DNA of 5,798 nt from Promethearchaeota archaeon (GCA_014729315.1 WJKD01000786.1:1-5798), one strand, 5' to 3'. Counted from the first letter of the stretch, positions 1-5,798 are shown. Notes: a model not told the origin generated them from the sequence alone. Program-made: numbers and translations.

Positions 1-30
1 CAGCTTTGTTTTAATTTTCACTTAAAAATT

Positions 31-41
31 AAAAAAAAAAA
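31..41 (-). terminator. Oligo-T terminator after the transporter
   Basis: An uninterrupted run of 11 A on the plus strand reads as T11 on the minus strand, beginning 10 bases after the transporter stop codon. No GC-rich hairpin precedes it. This is the form of archaeal intrinsic termination, where a U-tract is sufficient. The role is inferred from position and composition. Confidence 0.6.
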
Positions 42-51
42 GATAATAGAA

Positions 52-1452
52 TCACTCTGCTTCTCTTAACTGTTCTTTTAATTGTTTTGATTTTTCTGGA
101 GTTATATCGTAAAATTTCCAAAAGATTAAGACTCCAATACCAATAAATATAGCGGGAATAACCCCAAAATGGAGTTGAATTCCAAATATTGCACTTGCAG
201 ATTGGGTGGATCCTCCTTCCACAAATCCGGTTATTTCATGAACAAACGCTAGAGTCAAGGCTTGAATCACTCTTGCTAAATTAAGAAAGAATTGTCGTAT
301 ACCACCATAAGTTGCCTCCTTCCTTCTTCCTGAAATAACTACAGATTCGTCTATAACATCGCTATAAATTGGCGTTATCATCACCCAGAAGCCTCCAAAT
401 GCCAAACCATACAAGAAGATCACTATCATCACGCCCGCTAAAGTGGTTACGAATGTGAGGGGAAATGCGAAAATCGCCATAAAACATGCGCATATTATCC
501 ATGTCAGCCGATTGTTTCCCGACTTATTAGTATACCAAATCCAGAAGGGAAGAGAGATCAACCCACCAACAAATAACATCAAAATAATAACAGTGACTAC
601 GTCAGCTTCAACATTGAGGATGAACCTTGTGTGATAAAACACCGATGCCTGCATAATTTGGATCATTGCTTGATATAAAATATAAAGGAGCAAAAATGCC
701 ATGTAATTTTTCTGTGTCAGAACACCCTTAAGAGATTTGAAAAATGGCTCTTTTTCTTCAGTTTCGTAGGTCTTAAGATAATACTCAACCATCGGTTTAT
801 CGTCTCTGACACCAGGTATCATAAGAAACCAGCAGACCACGCTTATTCCAACACAGACCCAAGCCATTAAAGCGTAAGAACTAATGTTTCCGTATCCTAT
901 TATCAATGGTGGTACAACAAAAGATAAAATCACTCCGATAAATCCAAGATAAACCTCGAAAGTGGCGATGCCTCTTCGTTCTTTCTGATTTCTAAATTTA
1001 TCAGGGCCCAGCGCCCAGAAGTTTATGGTGAAAAAACTTTCTACAGTATCGAAAATGCATGTTGTAAAGACTAACCATCCGAATAATCCAAATTGTGAGT
1101 CTTGGAGAAAAACGGGTGGTGAGAAAATCAAGACAAAGAATAATAGCATTGGAATGAAGAAGATTATGATAAAGGGAAATCGGCGTCCCCATTTTTTTGT
1201 CCACTTAAAAGGTCGATCGGTTAAGTATCCAACCAACGGATCGTTGAAAGCATCGTATACGGCATATATAGCGATTCCTAAGCCCGCCAAGAGCGAATTC
1301 AACCCAAGTTCAGCTTCGTAGAAGAAGAAGATCAAAATGCTTAGAACTCCTTGGATCAATTCAATAGCTATACTTGCCACGTTCATAGAAGCCATTTCTT
1401 TCTTTGAATGTTTTATGAGGGGATATCCTCTACCCGAGTTTATTTCAGCCAT
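52..1452 (-). CDS. GPH-family (MFS_2) cation:sugar symporter
   Basis: A 466-residue integral membrane protein, the usual length for the glycoside-pentoside-hexuronide:cation symporter family of the major facilitator superfamily. About twelve hydrophobic segments are visible, near residues 26-45, 50-66, 92-112, 123-146, 165-187, 193-213, 250-275, 284-304, 315-333, 337-358, 388-406 and 427-446. The family signature after helix 2 is clear: NDPLVGYLTDR at 70-80 followed by WGRR at 88-91. A second charged motif, DVIDE at 365-369 then SGRR at 374-377, sits before helix 11. Such proteins move a sugar or glycoside across the cytoplasmic membrane with H+ or Na+; the substrate cannot be read from sequence. 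The ATG start is preceded, 8 bases upstream, by a weak AGGA. It lies 150 bases downstream of the ceramidase-like/PIG-L fusion on the same strand but has its own TATA elements. The family call is firm; the substrate is unknown. Confidence 0.93.
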   Translation of the reverse strand: MAEINSGRGYPLIKHSKKEMASMNVASIAIELIQGVLSILIFFFYEAELGLNSLLAGLGIAIYAVYDAFNDPLVGYLTDRPFKWTKKWGRRFPFIIIFFIPMLLFFVLIFSPPVFLQDSQFGLFGWLVFTTCIFDTVESFFTINFWALGPDKFRNQKERRGIATFEVYLGFIGVILSFVVPPLIIGYGNISSYALMAWVCVGISVVCWFLMIPGVRDDKPMVEYYLKTYETEEKEPFFKSLKGVLTQKNYMAFLLLYILYQAMIQIMQASVFYHTRFILNVEADVVTVIILMLFVGGLISLPFWIWYTNKSGNNRLTWIICACFMAIFAFPLTFVTTLAGVMIVIFLYGLAFGGFWVMITPIYSDVIDESVVISGRRKEATYGGIRQFFLNLARVIQALTLAFVHEITGFVEGGSTQSASAIFGIQLHFGVIPAIFIGIGVLIFWKFYDITPEKSKQLKEQLREAE

Positions 1453-1490
1453 TGTTAGTTTCCTTTTCTATTTTTTAATTATATTCTTAA

Positions 1491-1500
1491 ATTTTATATG
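1491..1500 (-). promoter_or_regulatory. Second TATA-like element of the transporter gene
   Basis: The minus strand reads CATATAAAAT. Transcription from it would begin near 1470 and give a leader of about 18 bases that still includes the AGGA. It is a weaker consensus match than TTTATATAA at 1521-1529, so it may be an alternative promoter or chance in AT-rich DNA. Confidence 0.35.
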
Positions 1501-1520
1501 GTTTTACATTTGCTAATCTG

Positions 1521-1529
1521 TTATATAAA
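1521..1529 (-). promoter_or_regulatory. TATA box of the transporter gene (distal candidate)
   Basis: On the minus strand the sequence is TTTATATAA, an exact match to the archaeal TATA-box consensus, with an A-rich stretch just upstream where a BRE would lie. A start about 26 bases downstream would fall near 1499 and give a leader of roughly 45 bases that contains the weak AGGA before the ATG. This fits a leadered mRNA. Confidence 0.6.
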
Positions 1530-1590
1530 TTTTTACACGAAGAAAATTTGATGGCTAAATTAAAAAAAAGAATTAAAAAGATGGAAATTT

Positions 1591-1601
1591 AAAAAAAAAA
1601 A
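1591..1601 (-). terminator. Oligo-T terminator after the fusion gene
   Basis: Eleven consecutive A on the plus strand (T11 on the minus strand) begin only one base after the fusion gene's stop codon. A second run of eight (1562-1569) follows about 20 bases further on. No hairpin with a GC stem is present. The paired U-tracts suggest efficient archaeal-style termination before the transporter gene and argue against one operon. Confidence 0.6.
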
Positions 1602-1602
1602 T

Positions 1603-3585
1603 TTAATCAGAAGCAAGATCTTTTAACATTCCGGCGTCAATTTTGTTGAATTCCTCAGCGTAAGGAACACCATATTTTTCTCCTATTTCTCCATAGACTA
1701 CTTTTACTAATAAATTAACTCTTATAGCATTTGGGACATCCTCTTCGAGAAGCTCCACATATAAGCGATTTGCGCGTGCCAGTAATAAATTTTGATGAAA
1801 CCAGTTGTTCATCACAGTTTTGTGCTCCGATATTGCTTTTATTTTTTGGTCAACAAAATCAGTTATATCTACATGAAAATTGATAACTGTTGGATTTCGG
1901 GCAAAGAGATATCTTTCTCCAACGCAGTGAATTGATAATCCTTCTTCAAAATGTTCTGGATAACATAAATCAAAAGATGCTTGCCAGCAGGCTTCGTTCA
2001 CAGCTCTTGCGGTGATCACATGGTCCATGTTCTCTTCGTCTGTCCCATTTAAGTCAAATGTTACTACCACATCGGGTTTATATTTCCTTATGAGATAAAT
2101 TAATCTTTTTCGCAATTCCATATAATCCACTCCTACTAAGGTATCCGTTGGATAGTCCATATGGACGATCTCCTCAGCACCGAGTGCCTTATATGCCCTT
2201 TCCACTTCTTTTTTGTTTCGTCGGATACATTTCTCCTTAGTTAATCCCACACAATCCCAATAATCGTCCGTAATTCTTACGCAGATTAGTCTATTTCCTT
2301 CAGCTGCAAGTTTCGACAATGTTCCTCCTGACCAAATTGTCAGATCGTCAGCGTGTGTCCCAAATCCGAGGATTGTTTTGTAGACAAAAAGCTCCTTTAC
2401 TGTTTTACGGACAATTTCAGGCGCTTTTGCTCCAACTGATTCTGTCTCGTGTCCAATAAATTTTCCATTTTCAATCTCGTCCACCCATACTTGCGGTTTT
2501 AATCGATATTCTTCTAGAGGAATAAAGTAGCCAATTGCGTCGTTTGAATTTGCTATAAAGATTATATCTTTATTAGAATTTTGTTCAATAATTTTCTCAA
2601 ATAATCCTGGAAAGGGTTCTCCAGGTATATGCACGAGATGTAAATTTCCTATCCGAATCTTACTTATCGTTGTTTTGGCAGAATTATCTGCCAGATCCCT
2701 CGTGAAGATTCCTATTGTGAAAAGAAGCTGAAAATCAGGATTTTCGAGTTCAATTTCCACCCGACGATGACGAATTTCAATAGGCGTAGTTTCTAGCTTT
2801 TTAGCGTTTGATGAAATTTTCTTAATTTCAGAAAAAACTTCGTCAGCAAATAGCTCCATCTTCTCGAATCCCTCTTCACAATATATGGGCGATTGTGAAC
2901 CGCATAAACCCATGCCGAATAGTGAAATCCCTCCTAACTCTCTTTCGATTTTATCACACACAATTCCCGGATAATCTCCGGAGATTGACAAGTTTTCTCT
3001 AGTCGTCATTTCAGGCTGAGCTGTATAGGTCCATAAACTTGCTATTAATTCCTTGTTAGCAACGAATTTAAGCAGAAATAAATCCCCGCAGATCTTTTCT
3101 TTAATTCTATAATTTTCAATTAAGTTTTCTATAGAAGATTTGGCTAATAAAATCTCAACCTCTATTAAATTCTCTTCTGCTTCAGCTACAGCGTTTACAA
3201 TTTGATCAATAAGAAAGTATTGATATTTGTTATTAATTCCACTCTTACCGATTATAGGCCCCCATAATCCCATTGTGTCTGGACCGGCGTGCGTATGGGT
3301 TGACCAGATGTAGATTTGTCTTTCAGAGTATCCGTAACCTGCCAACTTGTCTCTCACTTTATCTACAAAATCACCTAACAACCCAACGCATTCTACTGAA
3401 ACTAAAGCAATTTTAGTTTCACCATCGTGTAATACTATAGCACGTGCAAATATCGTATCGTGAACACCATCTACTTTAGGTGCCATCATAGTAAGGTAAC
3501 CCGCTACATATGTATCCCCCACTTCTTTTGGAGGCACAATGTTCTTTTTCGAGGTTCCACATTTTATAATTGACATTTCTTTCAT
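1603..3585 (-). CDS. Neutral-ceramidase-like / PIG-L (LmbE) deacetylase fusion protein
   Basis: Two domains in one chain of about 660 residues (numbered here from the TTG at 3588). Residues ~7-400 match the neutral/alkaline ceramidase N-terminal domain: STHTHAGPD at 96-104 (zinc HxH), SGDYPG at 203-208, GSQSP at 230-234, PGEP at 322-325 and IGYFIP at 352-357. Residues ~404-600 match PIG-L/LmbE zinc deacetylases: THADD at 411-415 (AHPDD in the family), GGTL at 421-424 and MDH at 521-523 (third zinc ligand), with the typical YAEEF near 643-647. Both families hydrolyse N-acyl bonds. In the first domain the zinc His expected near 191 is Gln (TAQPEM), so its activity is uncertain. No signal peptide or membrane segment is seen, so it is probably cytosolic. 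The ATG at 3583-3585 is preferred over the adjacent TTG; a third in-frame ATG at 3574-3576 is also possible because the TATA box lies very close. The family assignments are firm; the substrate is unknown and is unlikely to be a true ceramide if the host is an archaeon. Confidence 0.85.
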   Translation of the reverse strand: MKEMSIIKCGTSKKNIVPPKEVGDTYVAGYLTMMAPKVDGVHDTIFARAIVLHDGETKIALVSVECVGLLGDFVDKVRDKLAGYGYSERQIYIWSTHTHAGPDTMGLWGPIIGKSGINNKYQYFLIDQIVNAVAEAEENLIEVEILLAKSSIENLIENYRIKEKICGDLFLLKFVANKELIASLWTYTAQPEMTTRENLSISGDYPGIVCDKIERELGGISLFGMGLCGSQSPIYCEEGFEKMELFADEVFSEIKKISSNAKKLETTPIEIRHRRVEIELENPDFQLLFTIGIFTRDLADNSAKTTISKIRIGNLHLVHIPGEPFPGLFEKIIEQNSNKDIIFIANSNDAIGYFIPLEEYRLKPQVWVDEIENGKFIGHETESVGAKAPEIVRKTVKELFVYKTILGFGTHADDLTIWSGGTLSKLAAEGNRLICVRITDDYWDCVGLTKEKCIRRNKKEVERAYKALGAEEIVHMDYPTDTLVGVDYMELRKRLIYLIRKYKPDVVVTFDLNGTDEENMDHVITARAVNEACWQASFDLCYPEHFEEGLSIHCVGERYLFARNPTVINFHVDITDFVDQKIKAISEHKTVMNNWFHQNLLLARANRLYVELLEEDVPNAIRVNLLVKVVYGEIGEKYGVPYAEEFNKIDAGMLKDLASD

Positions 3586-3593
3586 CAACTTGA

Positions 3594-3602
3594 TTATATA
3601 AA
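3594..3602 (-). promoter_or_regulatory. TATA box of the fusion gene
   Basis: The minus strand reads TTTATATAA, an exact archaeal TATA consensus. It ends only 8 bases before the ATG at 3583-3585. Transcription about 25 bases from its centre would begin near 3572-3576, at or just past the third in-frame ATG (3574-3576), so the mRNA is probably leaderless and the protein may begin MSIIK. A weaker TAATTATAA at 3604-3612 would instead place the start near 3582, close to the ATG at 3585. No Shine-Dalgarno sequence is visible before any of these starts. Confidence 0.6.
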
Positions 3603-3810
3603 CTTATAATTAAAGAATCAATTTTGCTACTAATTAAATTTGTGAGATTTGAGTTATTATGAGATTCAACGGATTTTAATAATCTAATCAAGGATGATAT
3701 TATTGAAGGGATCCATTTAAGAATAAATTAAAAATAAACTAAATTAGTTAAAGATATCAATTTATACTCTTATAAGCAAAATATAGAACCGGGGAAAATT
3801 TTTGAGATAT

Positions 3811-3817
3811 AAAAAAA
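3811..3817 (-). terminator. Possible oligo-T terminator after the threonine synthase-like gene
   Basis: Seven consecutive A (T7 on the minus strand) lie 32 bases past the stop codon, in a T-rich stretch on the minus strand. It is shorter than the T11 runs after the two downstream genes, so read-through toward the fusion gene is possible. The assignment rests on composition and position only. Confidence 0.4.
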
Positions 3818-3849
3818 CAATAATTATAACTTAGTTCTTTAGTCAATTT

Positions 3850-5127
3850 TCAGTTAGGAGTTTTTAGGATCTCACGAAACTCTGATTCCCAATCAAAATC
3901 TTTTTCTTTTACTTCGGAGATAGGCAAGCTTCCTTGGATTACCGGAACATCCTTGAATCCAGAACCGGTAATTAGACAATAAATTACATCGTTGTTCGTT
4001 ATGGGTCCTTCTTGCTCAAGCTTTTTTAAAGCAGCAATTGTTACGCAACTTGAAGGTTCGGCAAAAATACCTTCGAAACGACCTAATTCTTTTTCGGCCT
4101 CAAGTGTTTCTTCGTCTGATACTGATATAGCAAACCCCTTGGATTTTTTCACTGCTGGTATTCCAGTGTGACAATCTAAGGGAATGTCGTCGGCTAAAGC
4201 AGTACTTATCGTGTTTATATTTTCCCAAGGATTCTCAAATAAGTAATCGGGCTTTAAATCTTCATGAATTGCGTTCACAAACGGAGCACAACCTTCAGGT
4301 TGGATTGCAATCAGTCTCGGTAAGAAATCTATAAAATCCAATTGGTATAGCTCCTCAAAACCTTCGAAAATGCCGCTTAAAAGGCCCGAACCTCCTACTG
4401 GAATTAAAATAATGTCCGGTAATTTAGAATCATTAACTTTACATTGAATCGCGATTTCATAGGCTATAGTCTTAGCTCCATTAATAATAAATGGGTTGTA
4501 TATTGCTGCGGTGATTAAATTTGCCATATTGAATTTCTGACTGGCATCTTTTACTATTTTGGAAATGAATTCGGTAGAATCTGACTTAATTTTTACTACG
4601 TTCCCGCCGTACATTTTTATTTGGGTAATTTTTCCTTCAGGAGCGATTGAAGGTATTAAGATTATATTCTTCAAACCTGCTCTTGCCGAATATGCGGCAA
4701 CTGCGGCCCCAACGTTTCCAGAACTCATTGTGATCACAGAATTTTTTCCAAACTCGATTGCTTTACTAACACCCATTGATATTTGACGATCTTTAAAAGA
4801 GCTAGTTGGATTCAAATATTCCAGTTTAAGATATAAGTGATTAAGATTATATTGCTTTGCTAATCTATTACTCCTTAATATTGGGATATTGCCCTCCATT
4901 AGAGAGACAATATTTTTTCTCTTTAGCAACGGTAAAAATTCAAAAAAAGACCACATTGATAATATTCTATTATTAAAAAAATCTGATTTGGATACATTCT
5001 CATTCAAGTAATCAATGCTCATCTTTACTGTTAGTGAACCTCCACATTTAGGGCAATTTTGAAATTCTTCTCGTTCGATTCCTATTTTATTTCCACATTT
5101 CAAGCACTCAAGACGATACTTTTCCAA
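3850..5127 (-). CDS. Threonine synthase-like PLP-dependent enzyme with N-terminal zinc ribbon
   Basis: A 425-residue fold-type II PLP enzyme. A zinc ribbon comes first (C8-x2-C11 and C25-x2-C28), as in many archaeal and bacterial threonine synthases. Next come the PLP lysine K112 in NPTSSFKDRQ (106-115), the SSGN cofactor loop at 135-138, the glycine-rich phosphate loop PVGGSGLLSG (243-252), EPSS at 357-360 and TGSGFKD at 387-393, the last typical of threonine synthase. The family reaction converts O-phosphohomoserine to threonine in the cytosol. Two departures, NPTSSFKDRQ where NPTGSFKDRG is usual and GNIP (79-82) where GNTP is usual, leave room for a paralogue with another substrate. The start is TTG at 5125-5127. 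It is supported by AAGGAG 11 bases upstream and by the ribbon beginning at residue 8; the first internal Met, residue 36, would delete the ribbon. Fold certain, exact reaction probable. Confidence 0.8.
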   Translation of the reverse strand: MEKYRLECLKCGNKIGIEREEFQNCPKCGGSLTVKMSIDYLNENVSKSDFFNNRILSMWSFFEFLPLLKRKNIVSLMEGNIPILRSNRLAKQYNLNHLYLKLEYLNPTSSFKDRQISMGVSKAIEFGKNSVITMSSGNVGAAVAAYSARAGLKNIILIPSIAPEGKITQIKMYGGNVVKIKSDSTEFISKIVKDASQKFNMANLITAAIYNPFIINGAKTIAYEIAIQCKVNDSKLPDIILIPVGGSGLLSGIFEGFEELYQLDFIDFLPRLIAIQPEGCAPFVNAIHEDLKPDYLFENPWENINTISTALADDIPLDCHTGIPAVKKSKGFAISVSDEETLEAEKELGRFEGIFAEPSSCVTIAALKKLEQEGPITNNDVIYCLITGSGFKDVPVIQGSLPISEVKEKDFDWESEFREILKTPN

Positions 5128-5138
5128 TTTACACGCAA

Positions 5139-5144
5139 CTCCTT
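5139..5144 (-). promoter_or_regulatory. Shine-Dalgarno site that decides a TTG start
   Basis: The minus strand reads AAGGAG followed by 11 bases and then TTG at 5125-5127. The frame is open back to a TAA at 5155-5157 but contains no upstream ATG or GTG, so this site supports initiation at the TTG. It is the best Shine-Dalgarno match in the window; the fusion and phosphatase genes have none. Confidence 0.55.
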
Positions 5145-5180
5145 CTAATATCCTTTAAATAAATCATATAGCTTAGAATC

Positions 5181-5230
5181 TTAAATTAATTAGTTTAACA
5201 TTAATTTTTTTTAAATTAATTCATTTAACC
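5181..5230. repeat. Two near-palindromic direct repeats in the divergent promoter region
   Basis: TTAAATTAATTAGTTTAA (5181-5198) and TTAAATTAATTCATTTAA (5211-5228) are each symmetric at 16 of 18 positions. Extended to 20 bases, they match each other at 17 of 20. Their centres are 30 bases apart, close to three helical turns, so two dimers could bind the same DNA face. The right copy lies 14 bases before the phosphatase ATG, over its likely TATA region. The left copy is 53 bases from the threonine synthase-like TTG. Operator function is inferred; the surrounding AT-richness raises the chance of coincidence. Confidence 0.45.
5208..5220 (+). promoter_or_regulatory. Probable core promoter of the phosphatase gene
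   Basis: A T-rich run leading into TTTAAATTAAT lies about 26 bases before the ATG at 5243, the spacing expected for an archaeal TATA element driving a leaderless mRNA. No Shine-Dalgarno sequence lies between it and the start. The match to the TATA consensus is only moderate. The element overlaps the right-hand near-palindrome. Confidence 0.4.
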
Positions 5231-5242
5231 ACATGAAATAAT

Positions 5243-5746
5243 ATGGGAAAAATTAAGAACATACTCTTTTTTTGCTGGGGAAATTCCTGTCGTTCGCCTT
5301 GCGCTGAATATATTGCCAAAGGATTAAAGGCTTCAAAATATAAAGAGGAATTGAAAGACGTAAATTTTGAGTCTGCAGGATTTTATAACTTTTACGATTA
5401 CGCTCAACCAGAAACTGTTGAATTCATTGAAAGTAAGGGAATTGACATGAATGATTTCCAAGGTCAAATTATTAATGATAAGCTGTTGGAAAAACAAGAT
5501 TTAATATTAGGAATGGAAGATAGGCGCCATATTCGCAGATTAAAAAGAAAATTTAGTCACATCAGAGATATTGACAAAAAAGCGCATCTTCTTTTAAAAT
5601 ACGCTGGAGCCAGTGGAGATTTGGACATTGAAGATCCTATTAATCTTCCTAAAGAAGATTATTGGAGGTTATTAGAAAGAGTGGCATGGGGCGTGGAGAA
5701 AGCCATCGAAAAAATTATAAAAATAAACAAAAATGAATTGGATTGA
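5243..5746 (+). CDS. Low-molecular-weight protein tyrosine phosphatase family protein
   Basis: A 167-residue cytosolic protein of the usual LMW-PTP length. The phosphate-binding loop is at the N-terminus as expected: FFCWGNSCRSP at 9-19 gives the CX5R motif with nucleophile C11, R17 and S18. The general-acid loop is DIEDP, with D131-P132, followed by hydrophobic helix residues. C16, next to R17, matches the second cysteine that in characterised members forms a reversible disulfide with the nucleophile. Family members dephosphorylate phosphotyrosine, and some reduce arsenate. The arsenate-reductase type needs two further cysteines in the middle of the chain; only C11, C16 and C20 are present, so arsenate reduction by that route is unlikely. 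The ATG at 5243 puts the P-loop at the standard distance. With no Shine-Dalgarno, the mRNA is probably leaderless. The gene diverges from the threonine synthase-like gene, and the physiological substrate is unknown. Confidence 0.9.
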   Translation: MGKIKNILFFCWGNSCRSPCAEYIAKGLKASKYKEELKDVNFESAGFYNFYDYAQPETVEFIESKGIDMNDFQGQIINDKLLEKQDLILGMEDRRHIRRLKRKFSHIRDIDKKAHLLLKYAGASGDLDIEDPINLPKEDYWRLLERVAWGVEKAIEKIIKINKNELD

Positions 5747-5765
5747 TTCAATTTAGGAAGATTCA

Positions 5766-5786
5766 TTTATTCTCTTTATTTTCTTT
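5766..5786 (+). terminator. T-rich probable terminator after the phosphatase gene
   Basis: Starting 20 bases after the stop codon, the plus strand becomes a T-rich tract broken by single C and A bases (TTTATTCTCTTTATTTTC). It resembles an archaeal U-rich termination zone, although no run exceeds four T. Weak support. Confidence 0.35.
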
Positions 5787-5798
5787 ACAGCCCTCTTC

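Larger units (their letters stand above)
3586..3849. other. Intergenic spacer between threonine synthase-like and fusion genes
   Basis: About 264 bases of very AT-rich sequence. It holds the fusion gene's TATA elements at its left end and a T7 tract on the minus strand at its right end. Inside it is a short perfect inverted repeat, AACTAA-A-TTAGTT (3737-3749), of unknown significance. I see no tRNA, no other RNA gene and no convincing reading frame of its own. Confidence 0.5.

Noticed and set aside
443..634. Plus-strand open frame opposite the transporter
   Set aside because: It lies wholly antisense to a clear membrane protein and has no recognisable features; it is a shadow frame. The same applies to frames at 1001-1204, 1025-1321 and 4559-4786.
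3476..3691. Minus-strand reading frame of 71 codons overlapping the start of the fusion gene
   Set aside because: It begins with TTG, lacks a Shine-Dalgarno site, shows no family motif, and half of it overlaps the well-supported fusion gene in another frame.
3678..3704. AATAAT / ATTATT arms around a 15-base loop
   Set aside because: The stem is six A-T pairs with a large loop; expected by chance at this base composition.
3737..3749. Perfect inverted repeat AACTAA-A-TTAGTT in the 3586-3849 spacer
   Set aside because: It is short, AT-only except for one C and one G, and far (about 150 bases) from the fusion gene start. It shares TTAGTT with the 5181 repeat, but that is too little to call the same operator.
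5233..5241. Two-codon upstream reading frame (ATG AAA TAA) before the phosphatase start
   Set aside because: The probable transcript is leaderless or nearly so and would not contain it; short ATG-stop pairs are common in AT-rich DNA.
5763..5798. Possible 3' end of a minus-strand gene (reads EEGCKENKENK then stop) at the right edge
   Set aside because: Only eleven codons are in view, with low-complexity composition. It could be the tail of a convergent gene but cannot be supported from this window.
1..5798. CRISPR array, tRNA/rRNA gene, insertion sequence or attachment site
   Set aside because: No spaced repeat array, no cloverleaf-like GC-rich segment, no transposase and no terminal inverted repeats were seen. 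The intergenic stretches are short and AT-rich.

Overview
The window is AT-rich, gene-dense DNA that looks archaeal. The intergenic regions carry archaeal-type TATA boxes (two exact TTTATATAA elements). Genes end at long oligo-T runs without GC-rich hairpins. At least two of the four genes lack a Shine-Dalgarno site and look leaderless. A GPH-family transporter, a fused lipid/sugar amidase-like protein and an A/T-dominated codon style would fit a Lokiarchaeia-type (Asgard) genome or a similar low-GC mesophilic archaeon. That placement is inference; no marker gene is present to fix it.

Layout: four genes fill the window. Three lie on the minus strand, read right to left: a threonine synthase-like PLP enzyme (3850-5127), a two-domain neutral-ceramidase-like/PIG-L deacetylase fusion (1603-3585), and a 12-helix GPH-family sugar symporter (52-1452). 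The fourth, a low-molecular-weight protein tyrosine phosphatase (5243-5746), is on the plus strand and diverges from the threonine synthase-like gene. The minus-strand genes are separated by gaps of about 264 and 150 bases. The fusion gene and the transporter each have their own TATA-like element and oligo-T stop, so separate transcripts are more likely than one operon.

The most unusual item is the fusion protein. It joins two unrelated zinc amidohydrolase folds in one signal-less, presumably cytosolic chain. The PIG-L half keeps all the expected catalytic residues. The ceramidase-like half keeps the HTH motif, the PGEP glutamate and the GY tyrosine, but has Gln where the family has a zinc-binding His, and GSQSP where it usually has GDxSP. 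With a sugar-type symporter next to it, a working idea is import followed by de-N-acylation of an amino-sugar conjugate; this is speculative.

The second noteworthy item is in the divergent spacer 5128-5242. Two 18-base near-palindromes, 30 bases apart and 17/20 identical in direct repeat, sit over or beside the likely core promoters and look like paired operators. The AT-rich background calls for caution.
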